Shown piece after piece: positions 56,401-64,000 of a DNA stretch of 64,000 nt. The notes beneath the pieces are model-generated. The model was not told the DNA's origin. It was given only the letters and a program-made list of their open reading frames with translations, and did not search any database. Numbering within the stretch: the stretch's first letter is position 1; each line of letters begins with the position of its first letter. The position numbers and the translations under genes were made by a program. Source of the DNA: Meghimatium bilineatum (taxonomy: Eukaryota; Mollusca; Gastropoda; Stylommatophora; Philomycidae); contig CM067298.1 of assembly GCA_034231615.1 (NCBI GenBank), forward strand, positions 21,023,478-21,087,477, read 5' to 3'.

Positions 56401-59400
56401 TACCAGTAGTTTTTGTAACCCCTGCTCACATTCTGCTAAGAGGACTGTGCCATCTGAAATTGTAGATTATTTATTATTATTTTTTTCCACCTTCTTGAGA
56501 TTTCACTATCTGTTTAATAACACCACATAGCTGACTTTAATAGCATGCTTGCTAATGTGAAGTGATTGTATGCAGTCCTCCCAGCAAGCAATCAAAGGAT
56601 TCACTCTAAACAGCTTAAAACAAAACTAGATTTTTTAAATGTTACAAAATAACACAATAGAATGTTTTTCAAATAAAGTGTATCACTTCACATAACACAT
56701 GTATGTGGCATCCTGATTAATTGTACACCTTTTGGCTGGTTGCCTGTCTTCATCACCCTGTTTAATCAGGCACAACTGTGGTCCTGATATGTGAACTAAG
56801 TTTCCACCCCCTGATGGTTGAACTAAGCCCCATCACCATTTTAAGGTTCTGGCCTCGACGGGATGCCAAACATATACTTCAAGAATGTTCTGAGTATGAA
56901 ACGCTGAGACAGACACATTGGCCAGAGGAATCAACACTGGAATCAAAGCTCTATTGGTCACTGTGTGAACTACAAAAGACTGAGTTTTATTCAGAAGACA
57001 GAATCACAGATATAGACATGTTTCAATTGAACGAAAGAAGAAGAAAGAGAATCATGTAATTGTGGATACAGTCAAGTGGAGATTGAAGCACCTATGGACA
57101 TGTCTGGAGTACAATGATGATGATCCGATGAATAACAAAAAAACAAAGTAGAAAAGCAAGGTTTCAACTTACGGAATATGGGTTGTCTGGATGACAACAT
57201 TTAAAAGCTAACATTCCCATCAACTTCTGTACTTCATTGACTTGTGAAGGTTCAACAGATGAAAAGTGCTTGCGTGCATGTCTGCATGAAGATACCAAGC
57301 AGGAATTTGTGCTCTAATAACAAAATGCACAAGTCATATTTTTTTAATTGCGGTTTAAAATATACATAAACAAACATGAAAATTATTATTACAGTAAAAA
57401 GTTATCCATAAATGTACACAATTTCTCAATGTAGCCACTACATGTAGACTTAGAACATTTTTAATATTGTAGCACTGGATTCTTTATCTTAGTGTCTACC
57501 AAGTCTATCACGTGTCTTGGCCCATTCATTAAAACCTGCCTGCAGTTCATCTATTGTATATTGTCTTGCAATAAGTGGATGATGACACTACTAATCCACA
57601 CATACCAGTATATTAGTATATTGCAAGTTTTTTGTGGCAGAGGGGTTAATAGGTGTTAACAATCTCATATTAACCTTTGACATGAGCTCGACTCATGGAA
57701 CTAGCTCAGGTTCAATGCACAGATAAATTGTGTCATTTATATTGCATCTGCAATGTTAACTAAACATAAAAGTGGTGTCAAAATACAGGGTGTCCATTTA
57801 GTGACATGTGACTGTTTGAACTGAAGTAAAACATGTCATTTTTATTGTATGGTTCAAACTACATTTAATTGTACTTCAGAATATCACTGCTATATGCAGA
57901 TGTTTCAGTATTCGATCTTCTTCTTCTACGCATGAGGCTGCATCTGTAGGTCTCACCGATGGCACACTAGACAAACCACCCATGCAATAGAAAACCTTTG
58001 TAGATGACATGGCATTATATTGAGGTTATCTTCTTATAGAAGCTTCATAGCATGTCATCATACAATTATGCTTCTCATGCTTGTAATTTGTTGCTGCAAT
58101 GTGTTTTATGCTTTGTTATTTTTATATATGTATGCACCCTCTGTGGCTGGGAGGGAACCAGAGATGTATCACACAGCACTGGGGAGGAGAAAACTGAAAG
58201 CACTGTTTTTCCCTATGGCTGAGGCCCATCATGGAGGCACAGTGACTCAGGACGTGATAATCCTTTTGACTTGAACATATAGTTGCATGCCTGGAGAAAT
58301 AGAGAAGTTCTGCATAACCAGTAGTCAATTGGTGGCGGGGAATGAACACAGTGAACCCTATTTTGGATGCAGTGGCTCAGAGCAGTGCATAGGTTGAAAC
58401 CTACCTTCCTGGTGGTGTGATAGTTATTCTCTGGCTTTGGCCCGGAGTGGTCTGAAAATCCACAGACTTCCCAGCAATATAATGCCAGTATAACAAATAG
58501 TATTTACAAACAAGATCGAATATTGCCTCAGTTATTAAGGTCCGCGGCAGGCAGTGGGTAACCAATCTGCTCTGGCTGAGAAATTAACTACTGGAGAGCA
58601 CAAAAAACAACAACACAAACATACCGACATACTAAATGCACAATACCTACACAAGCACCAATATATTTAACCCAAAAAAACCTTGGAGGGAGAACCAGCA
58701 GAGCCAAGATTGTTATAAAACAAAGTCTTCGCTTAACATCCTACAACTGAACATCTGTGGTACAAGAAACAAAAAAACTAGAGCTTGCTAATTTACTACA
58801 CAATCACAAGATACATGTGGCCCTCTTACAGGAGACTGTACACAAAGACACTGACCCATATCTGTCAGGATATACCAGCTATGCCTGTAAGTGTACCAAC
58901 TAATGTGGCTAATTATTTATATCAGGAATGACATTCAGGGACATGTCACCCAGCAAACAGCTCATCCCACAGCTATGCAGAAGGTGACCATCTGACATAC
59001 TGGAGGAAAATACACAATCTACAACATATACAGCCCACCTCAGACAACATGCAATTTCCCAGAAATCCATAAAACACAATTTCTCAAAACAATACTTGCT
59101 AGTGACTTTAATGGCCACTCACCCCATTGGGTTTACCAGAACTGCAATAAGACAGGAAGATTTATAGAGGAGCTCTGTGAAACAACAAACCTGTCTGTCC
59201 TTCAAGATGTAAAGTTTGTACCTACAGTTTTGCATAAGAGCCATCTTTCAGTCGACCTGACTTGACTATCTGTTCATCTGATATAACAGACTCTTGCTCT
59301 CTAGAAATCCTTGACGACATCGGAAGTGACCATAGATCAATCCTCACCACCAGATCTACACCCAACAAAGCATATTTCAAACAGAAAACTCGCTGGAATT

Positions 59401-62400
59401 GGAAACTATTCAAAGAAACATCTGATTTCCTGCTATGAAATATTAACAGCAATGATGTAGAAACATTTACTGCTGAGGTGACAAAAGCAATCAGCATCAC
59501 AAAGTATCCCAAAGGGCAGTAGGAAATCTTACAAACCATTCTACAATAAAGAATTGCAAGCTGGAATCCTGACAGAAAAAAAGCAAGAGAAGCCCTTGAG
59601 ATTTCATCCTTTACAATAAAACGTGTTAAAGTAAAACTAATAGTGAAGAAGGCCAAACACGATAAATGGGCAAAAACATGCGCTAATTTAGATCTAAGAA
59701 TAAATGGAAAAAAGGCTTGGGTACTGATCAACAATTTGTCTGGAAAAAGAAGAACAAATTATAAACCTGTGAAAGATGGAAACAGAACAATCACCAAAGA
59801 TCAGAAAAAGGCAGAACACTTTAACCACTTTTTTGCCAGTGTGAACAGAGTAGGAAAGCTGTCCAAGGCTGACAAGAAGCATCTGTACCTACTGAAGCAG
59901 CAAGAAAAAGTTCAAACTATTAGCTCATCCATATTTGAAGATGACTTCAATATGCAGGAACTCCAACAAGGGCTGAAGAAACTAAAGTCAAGAAAGTCTC
60001 TTAGACCAGATAAAAGTTATAATGAAATGTTAATACACATGAGCACATTAGAGAAAGAAGTAGTCCTTAAACTAATAAATATGACCTTGAGAAGTGGAAA
60101 ACTGCCTAAACACTGGAGAAATTCTCACATCTTTCCTACCCTAAAAAGTAACAAACCTCCTGATGAATCCAAAAGTTACCACCCCATATCACTAACATCA
60201 TGTCTTGCGAAATTGGCAGAAAGAATGGTTAACATACAACTTTACTGGTTCCTTGACAGCTCAAACATCCTCTGTCATGAACAGGCTGGCTTCAGAAATG
60301 ACAGTTGCACAGAAGACCAACTATTTAGGTTAACACAGAAAATCCATGATGGATTCCAGGAAAACAAACACACTGTAGCCAACTTCTTTGACTTGCAAAA
60401 GGTTTATGCCCGAGTATGGTGAAAGGGTCTCTTGATAAAGATGATTGAGGTGGGAATTAGTGGAAAGCTATATAACTGGATAAAATACTTCCTCATTGAC
60501 AGAACAATCCAAAGATAAATGATGCAATCTCATCTAAAGAAGTTCTAAAAAAAGGCTTACCACAGGGTTCTGCTTTGAACTGTGCCCTCTTTCTCATTTA
60601 CATTAATGACCTTGCCAAACATATCAAAGCTGAAAAAGTCACCTATGCCGATGACCTAACAATATGGAAGAGCCATGAGAATGTTGAAAGTGCAGTGAAA
60701 AGACTAAATGGAGATTTAAGAAGACTATACGAGTTCTGCCTAACATGGAAGCTGAAAATAAACTGTGAGAAAACTGTCTATATCATCTTTACCAAGCGTT
60801 ATAAAGTAGCCAAAGAAAATACCAGTCTATGGTTGGATACACAGAAACATTCCAAACCAGAGCCATATTTTGGTTCTTTAGTTCTTTAGGTGCATGAACA
60901 GATGATAATCACTTGACATATTGACACTGTAGGACTTGTGGCCAAAATTTCTCAGGGAAATTCTTGGAATAACTGAACAGTTTGGTTTGATCTGTGGCTA
61001 TGAGGTTCCTCCTTCCCTTTCCGAGAATATCATAGAATTGATATATGTGGCATGTCCATGCATACCTCAGAGTGAATTCTGACACAGATCACCAACTACA
61101 CAGTGAGATCCCTCTTGTGAAGAGAAGTTAGCTCAAGGGGCAAATTGTGGATGGGTCACACTGAGGATACTGTTAAACAAATTTTCACCCCAGAAAGCAT
61201 AATTTCTGGCAAGGAATGGATAACTATTCCTATGGTCTTTCATGAAGTACTCAAGACAGCCAAGAACTCAAGAGAGAGTGCAAGGAACATAGCCATGTGA
61301 GCATGGATGCTGAGGTCAAGGCCCTCATATGCGAACATGCTGATAACAGACATTTTGTTATCTACATGGACGGGTCGGTCATCTACCACGAGCAGTGTGC
61401 ATGGGCCGCTATGTCAGATAGCGAGGAAGGGCTATAATGAAAATATCAGACAAGAAATAAGGCCATCTCAAGTCAAAAGTACACCGAGACAGTAAACCAG
61501 ATGATTTGAGAATGAACCAACACAACCAGCCCTTTATGCATACAACAGCAGAAGATTGGGCTACAAGCCATGAGGAAGACCAAGAACTAGATGGGTGGAA
61601 ACAATCAATGAACCTTAGAGACACAGGCTGACCATGGCCAATGTGACCCAAATGGCCAAAGACAGACAGCTCAAACCCCCTACCCATGACACTTAACGGC
61701 AGAAGTGGAAATGACAATAGATAGATAGTTATTTGTCTCATCACCCAATTTATAACTATGAGAAAGATTGTTAGGGACAGTAAACACCCTTGTCTGACTC
61801 ATCTTTTAACTTCAAAAGGTTCTGATAGCTGCCCTTGTGAGTTACACTTCAATGATTTCAATTATTGGCTCTAAATAAAATATCATAACCTTCATTACAC
61901 ACACAAATACTTGTGTATGATATGTTTTATGTGATGATGTTGTTTGTCCACCACATGATGATAATGATCATTTGTAACATCCACTTTATGAAACTCAGAT
62001 AGAGTTATGTCCTTGACAATGCATTTGCAGATGGCTGATAAGCCTATGCTGGCAACAAAGCTCCTTGGACAAGCTGAGCATGGTATGATCACTGTAGATG
62101 GTGTTTTATCTATAGGTGACTTTATAGCTACTCTGCGATGTTGAGTTGCCATTGCTGCATGTAGCTGTTTATGTAGCTTCTACCCATGTATCCTGGTTTA
62201 TATTAAAGGCTTTCAGAAAGATCTTTAACAAGTCTTTGTAGTGCTTCTATTGGCCACTTTGAGAATGTATGCCCTCCTGCATCTCACCATAGAATATTAT
62301 CTTTGGTAGGCATTGATCTGGCATGATGTTCGTCCGTCGTAATCGACGATGACCAAAAACTCAACCATAATAATAATAACAATAAATAATAAAAATAATA

Positions 62401-63678
62401 AAAGTTAATAGTGTGTTTTTAAATGACTAACAAGTTCAATGCGCGCACAAAATGTTCTTTTACAGAATTGACAACAATAGAGGGTATCTATGTGAGGTTG
62501 AGATGTTTTTTTCTTTTCTACGTGTCCGCTTCTGTCTTGCAGTATCTTGTCTGGATTCTTCTGCCGCTAGTGCTCCCGTTCTAATGCTGTAACGCCATGC
62601 TGCTCTATCCTGAGCGAGGCTCTCCCAAGCGCCTACGTCAATGTTAAGATGTTTCAAGGATGACTTGAGCGTGTCTTTGAAGCGCTTTTTCTGTCCACCA
62701 GCTTTTCGAAATCCTGCCTTGAGTGCTCCATAATATATTTGTTTTGGCAAACGCGAGTTCTCCATACGCACAAGATGGCCTGCCCAGCGTGCTTGCGCCT
62801 TCATAAGTATTGTGTGGATGCTCATTGAGGATGATTTTTCCAAGACCTCGTAGTCTGGTACTTTGTCCCACCAATGGATGTTTAGTAATTTACGTAGGCA
62901 GGTAAGATGGAAATGATTTAATTTTCTTGCATGTCTAGCATACACTGTCCACGTTTCGCAAGCGTATAGTAAGGTTGGTATAACAGCAGCATGATATACT
63001 TGAAATTTGGTGTTGTTCTTATACCTCTTCTGTCCCATACATTGCTGCGTAATCTGCCAAATACAGCACTAGCTTTTGCCAGTCTATTGTTAATTTCCAC
63101 ATCAATGTTGACATCGCGAGAGAGAGTGCTTCCAAGGTAAGTAAAATTGTCGACTACTTGCAGTTTTTCCTGATTGACGATGATGAAAGTAGCAGTATGT
63201 TGGCTATTTGATGTTGCTTGGTGCATGATCTGGCATACTTACCACATGACCTGCCCAATGAATCTGTCACATTTCAGAATGTTGTCAATACCTGAGATAC
63301 AAGCTCTTGTCAAGGACAGTGGTATCTGGAATATTGCCTTGTCATCTGATGTTCATAACTTTTCTGAGAAAATTGTGTGAAAGTAAACTTTCTCATGTCA
63401 TCTATAAACATCCTATGTTTCACCAACATAGAATATAACAATACTGCAAGTACCACTGCTCTGTAAAATTTCAGTTTATTCTGTATTGTGCCATGACTTT
63501 TTATGTGATGATAATACATTTCCTACAGGTCAAATGATATGTTAGAATTCAAATTCTTCTATTTAAAATAAACAGAAACAATAACTATGACCCTGCAATA
63601 CCTGACTGCTTCTAGTCGTCTGTCTTCCTTGATTAGTGTCACAAACTCCTGCTTTCTGATATTGAACTCTAAGGAACT
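50326..63678 (-). CDS. MAEA: MAEA orthologue, 3' half (five exons)
   Basis: Joined coding segments in transcript order are 63678-63602, 57281-57173, 54853-54720, 51938-51743 and 50424-50326; all phases agree and the last ends in TGA. The product matches the C-terminal half of MAEA (yeast Gid9/Fyv10), a RING-type E3 subunit of the cytosolic and nuclear CTLH/GID ubiquitin-ligase complex. In order it carries the end of the CTLH helices, the CRA region ([22 protein letters not shown]), the RING-like segment ([30 protein letters not shown]) and the tail ([16 protein letters not shown]). About 200 codons are present of the roughly 396 in human MAEA; the N-terminal exons lie past base 64000. Introns are about 1.3, 2.8, 2.3 and 6.3 kb and full of repeats. 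Identification rests on remembered family sequence, but the match is extensive and ungapped across most of the RING. Confidence 0.95.
50665..50840 (+). mobile_element. LINE 3'-end scrap
   Basis: The frame reads [29 protein letters not shown] and, after a stop, [11 protein letters not shown], as in LINE ends of the type RQRxSWxDNIKxWTG, LVADASNVVP. It lies in a MAEA intron. Confidence 0.7.
50845..51400. other. MAEA intron DNA, nothing firm
   Basis: A minus-strand frame ([20 protein letters not shown]) at 50930-51118 has no recognisable features. It may be part of an old LINE. Confidence 0.35.
51405..51530 (-). mobile_element. SINE-B head fragment
   Basis: ATCTCAAAACCTTCTTAGTG, GCTTCTTACAACATCTGTGG and TTTCACTTTCAGGC match the antisense 5' half of SINE-B; it is strongly diverged. 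Confidence 0.55.
51743..51938 (-). CDS. MAEA: MAEA exon (RING-like domain)
   Basis: This 196-bp exon completes a Leu codon and then reads [59 protein letters not shown] and RIYGLK. The CPVC pair, the AHCANS stretch and NPPMMLPNG are hallmarks of the MAEA/Gid9 RING-like domain that acts with RMND5/Gid2. The acceptor is CGAGACAG and the donor is AAG|GTAGGA. The following intron is 1.3 kb. Confidence 0.96.
52446..54325. repeat. 27-bp minisatellite, about 70 units
   Basis: Unit GTTTTGTGTCATAACTCCTG plus CTGGATA. Variants: CAT or CAC after GTGT, loss of 2-4 bp (GTTTTGTCACAACT), and CTACTGG for CTGCTGG, the last two rising toward 53350-54300. Because 27 is divisible by three, long open frames arise on both strands ([18 protein letters not shown]); these are not genes. 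Its right end passes without a break into the SINE-B at 54326. It lies in the MAEA intron before the RING exon. Confidence 0.97.
54326..54530 (-). mobile_element. SINE-B copy at the edge of the minisatellite
   Basis: AGGATGTAGTCCAGAGAACA, GCTGTTATATCTGCGTCTTT, CACATTCAACTTCAAAATGG and CGCCTCTTATGACATGCATG are antisense SINE-B. Its expected outer 3' part (CTCCTGCAGATTAGC) is replaced by the minisatellite unit CTCCTGCTGGATAG. Confidence 0.85.
54720..54853 (-). CDS. MAEA: MAEA exon (CRA region, second part)
   Basis: This 134-bp exon encodes [20 protein letters not shown] then [20 protein letters not shown] and ALKT, matching human [20 protein letters not shown] and the LQAGLSAIKT segment. The acceptor is TATCCAG and the donor is ACTCT|GTATCC. 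It ends two bases into a codon. Confidence 0.94.
55063..55205 (-). mobile_element. SINE-A copy, diverged
   Basis: TTCATTCTCAAACTTCCACT, GGTTTCCAGAAGGATGTAGT and TGTGTTGCACTTTTATTTTC are antisense SINE-A. Confidence 0.78.
55240..56300 (-). mobile_element. RTE-like LINE, long decayed copy
   Basis: Minus-strand order from 56200 downward: [22 protein letters not shown] plus a degraded catalytic region, [13 protein letters not shown], then the thumb and linker in pieces, and at 55450-55260 [44 protein letters not shown] and FLKEYV. Frameshifts and stops are numerous. It is the same family as 7653-8576. Confidence 0.8.
56305..56785. other. MAEA intron DNA, nothing recognised
   Basis: A segment at 56336-56390 (GATTTGGTGCCGTCAGAACA) resembles 1165-1200 (GATTTGGTGCCGCTAGAACG), so both may be parts of an unnamed repeat. 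Nothing else is recognised. Confidence 0.4.
56850..57110 (+). mobile_element. RNase H-type LINE, C-terminal tail
   Basis: The frame reads [60 protein letters not shown]. It matches 20100-20300 closely and ends in a short GATGATGATCC tail just before the MAEA exon at 57173. Confidence 0.82.
57173..57281 (-). CDS. MAEA: MAEA exon (CRA region, first part)
   Basis: This 109-bp exon encodes [20 protein letters not shown] and [16 protein letters not shown] after completing an Arg codon. Human MAEA has [20 protein letters not shown] and MGMLAF at this place. The acceptor ends in TCATGCAG and the donor is TCC|GTAAGT. It is separated from the previous exon by 6.3 kb that holds a Jockey-like LINE and nested zinc-finger LINEs. 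Confidence 0.94.
57590..57780. repeat. dispersed repeat, copy 2
   Basis: The partner of 49530-49700: GTGGCAGAGGGGTTAATAGG, GCACAGATAAATTGTGTCAT and ACTAAACATAAAAGTG. Confidence 0.65.
57785..58680. other. probable 5' region of the Jockey-like LINE, unrecognised
   Basis: Contains no exon that fits MAEA. The part from about 58350 reads as diverged non-coding LINE leader (GCCCGGAGTGGTCTGAAAAT also resembles 50900-50945 in part). Confidence 0.3.
59643..60422 (+). CDS. LINE ORF2 fragment: reverse transcriptase N-terminal half
   Basis: A 259-residue open frame holding the region between endonuclease and palm. Markers: [10 protein letters not shown] (normally GPDxIxNExL), [40 protein letters not shown] (YRPISLLxxxxKLxExxI) and [20 protein letters not shown]. 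The palm A motif appears as [13 protein letters not shown] where FLDLxKAFDxVW is usual, so the first catalytic Asp is present but the second Asp of this motif is changed. The first Met is internal. Confidence 0.85.
   Translation: MKKAKHDKWAKTCANLDLRINGKKAWVLINNLSGKRRTNYKPVKDGNRTITKDQKKAEHFNHFFASVNRVGKLSKADKKHLYLLKQQEKVQTISSSIFEDDFNMQELQQGLKKLKSRKSLRPDKSYNEMLIHMSTLEKEVVLKLINMTLRSGKLPKHWRNSHIFPTLKSNKPPDESKSYHPISLTSCLAKLAERMVNIQLYWFLDSSNILCHEQAGFRNDSCTEDQLFRLTQKIHDGFQENKHTVANFFDLQKVYARVW
60575..60889 (+). CDS. LINE ORF2 fragment: catalytic box
   Basis: A 104-residue frame with [40 protein letters not shown] and [20 protein letters not shown]. It continues the frame of 59643-60422 after a broken 150-bp interval that still reads [20 protein letters not shown]. 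Confidence 0.82.
   Translation: MNCALFLIYINDLAKHIKAEKVTYADDLTIWKSHENVESAVKRLNGDLRRLYEFCLTWKLKINCEKTVYIIFTKRYKVAKENTSLWLDTQKHSKPEPYFGSLVL
60895..61295. other. unrecognised stretch after the LINE
   Basis: No clear frame. It may be decayed LINE sequence leading into the RNase H piece at 61300. Confidence 0.35.
61300..61450 (+). mobile_element. RNase H start of a LINE, fragment
   Basis: A frame reads [20 protein letters not shown] then [26 protein letters not shown] is the first catalytic box of RNase H (usually YTDGSx). It is cut after about 50 residues. Confidence 0.7.
61485..61730 (+). mobile_element. LINE 3'-end remnant with GATA tail
   Basis: [13 protein letters not shown] then [20 protein letters not shown] resemble the RPxxRWxDxIxxD, AxDRxxWR end of an RTE-like LINE. 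It terminates in ATAGATAGATAG. Confidence 0.65.
62325..63225 (-). mobile_element. young zinc-finger LINE nested in its own family
   Basis: Flanked by TGATCTGGCAT at 62314-62324 and 63226-63236, an exact 11-bp duplication. It is a 901-bp 5'-truncated copy ending in the GACGGACGAACATC tail also seen at 41985. Sequence shared with 41550-41997 differs at only a few positions by eye. Confidence 0.93.
62460..63219 (-). CDS. LINE C-terminal fragment with finger region
   Basis: Two overlapping minus-strand frames cover the end of the protein. The first (63226-62918) reads [20 protein letters not shown] and [20 protein letters not shown]; the second (63038-62460) reads [60 protein letters not shown] and the tail [20 protein letters not shown]. 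One frameshift near 63035 joins them, and another near 62490 puts the finger ([14 protein letters not shown]) out of frame. The RT palm is missing by truncation. Confidence 0.82.
63602..63678 (-). CDS. MAEA: MAEA exon (end of CTLH region)
   Basis: This 77-bp exon encodes [19 protein letters not shown] followed by RRLEAVR, like human [20 protein letters not shown]. The acceptor is TTTACTGTTCCAG and the donor is CAG|GTATTG. It starts in phase 0 and ends after two bases of an Arg codon completed by the next exon. It is the most upstream MAEA exon in the window. Confidence 0.93.
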
Positions 63679-63786
63679 CTGGAACAGTAAATAACATTTG
63701 TTATAAATTGTTTCATTCATACCTCACATCTTTAATAAATAAAAATAAGATAATTTGTAAATATATATTCAGATTATATATTACCG

Positions 63787-63950
63787 CCAAAGTTAAAGTC
63801 GGATTTGTGAGGCTATTTTCACAAATAAAATGGCGACACAGATCATTTGCGTTCTCTGTACTCCATGCAGAACTCATCCTGCAGGAAATCTAATAGAACC
63901 ATCCTGCTACAAGAGATTCATTGAAGTTAGAGAATAAATGCACACAGAAA
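63787..63950 (+). mobile_element. SINE-A copy, diverged
   Basis: CCGCCAAAGTTAAAGTCGGA, AAATAAAATGGCGACACAGA, GCAGGAAATCTAATAGAACC and TTAGAGAATAAATGCACACA follow SINE-A order with a small internal insertion. It lies upstream of the first MAEA exon here. Confidence 0.8.
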
Positions 63951-63956
63951 ATAAAT

Positions 63957-64000
63957 GGCATATTCTTTCCAGAACGTAGTCTTCCTTAACCTGCAGCAAC
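63957..64000 (-). mobile_element. RTE-like LINE 3' end, cut by the window edge
   Basis: GGCATATTCTTTCCAGAACG plus TAGTCTTCCTTAACCTGCAG matches 25390-25440 and the reverse of 8530-8560 (DYVLERICH). The rest lies beyond the window. Confidence 0.75.

Larger units (their letters stand above)
58685..60890 (+). mobile_element. Jockey-like LINE in the 6.3-kb MAEA intron
   Basis: Endonuclease pieces: [13 protein letters not shown] near 58740, [20 protein letters not shown] near 58815, and [13 protein letters not shown] near 59103. RT pieces: [40 protein letters not shown] and [20 protein letters not shown], then [20 protein letters not shown] and [20 protein letters not shown] with the DD pair intact. 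A stop and frameshifts near 59265, 59440 and 60420-60570 break the protein. The wording fits the Jockey clade (established features). Confidence 0.88.
61931..63530 (-). mobile_element. older zinc-finger LINE, host of a nested copy
   Basis: The left (3') piece 61931-62324 and right piece 63226-63530 belong to one minus-strand copy split at TGATCTGGCAT. The 3' piece keeps the finger in diverged form ([20 protein letters not shown]) and a TGGACAAACAACATCATCAC end. Many stops show it is older than the insertion. Confidence 0.82.

Overview
The window looks like a stretch of an AT-rich, repeat-laden invertebrate animal genome. It shows spliced genes with canonical GT/AG introns, many non-LTR retrotransposon pieces, two SINE families, mariner and TTAA-type DNA transposons, and several minisatellites. 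Lineage is inference: part of one SINE (CATGTCGTAAAAGGCGACTA) reminds me of mollusc SINEs, and LINEs with a terminal C2H2 finger are common in lophotrochozoans, so a gastropod or other mollusc is my guess (low confidence).

Two host genes lie on the minus strand, in tandem. (1) The 3' half of a MAEA orthologue (E3 ligase subunit of the CTLH/GID complex) occupies 63678 down to 50326. Five exons join in phase and encode the end of the CTLH/CRA region, the RING-like domain and the C-terminus. Earlier exons lie beyond base 64000. (2) A multi-exon gene that I do not recognise starts with an ATG at 29543 and runs down to at least exon 7 at about 1615 (or 1552). Its seven exons join in phase at every junction except exon 3/exon 4, which needs either a weaker donor or a missed exon. 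It continues off the left edge or ends in unrecognised sequence. No plus-strand host gene could be supported.

Layout. 1-12 kb: exons 7, 6 and 5 of the unknown gene, with LINE remnants, a degenerate tandem repeat and a TTAA/terminal-inverted-repeat element split by a LINE (7630-9287). 12-30 kb: exons 4, 3, 2 and 1, Penelope-like and RNase H-bearing LINE fragments, and a very uniform 30-bp minisatellite beside the exon 2 acceptor. 30-45 kb: no host exon seen; a long RTE-like LINE (30.5-32.9 kb), a (TA)n tract, and nested LINE and SINE insertions with readable target-site duplications. 45-50 kb: a mariner made of two opposed copies of its own 3' end, and an older mariner cut by a LINE. 50-64 kb: MAEA exons, a 1.9-kb 27-bp minisatellite that runs into a SINE, a Jockey-like LINE in the largest MAEA intron (58.7-60.9 kb), and a zinc-finger LINE nested in an older copy of its own family.

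The two genes share only orientation; nothing in the sequence shows a functional link. The most unusual points are six splice-donor hexamers spaced exactly 21 bp apart at exon 7, a donor-bearing 30-bp array beside exon 2, the double-3'-ended palindromic mariner, a minisatellite apparently seeded by a SINE edge, and two SINE families sharing a 3' end and a GAA tail. I did not find a clearly new biochemical system.
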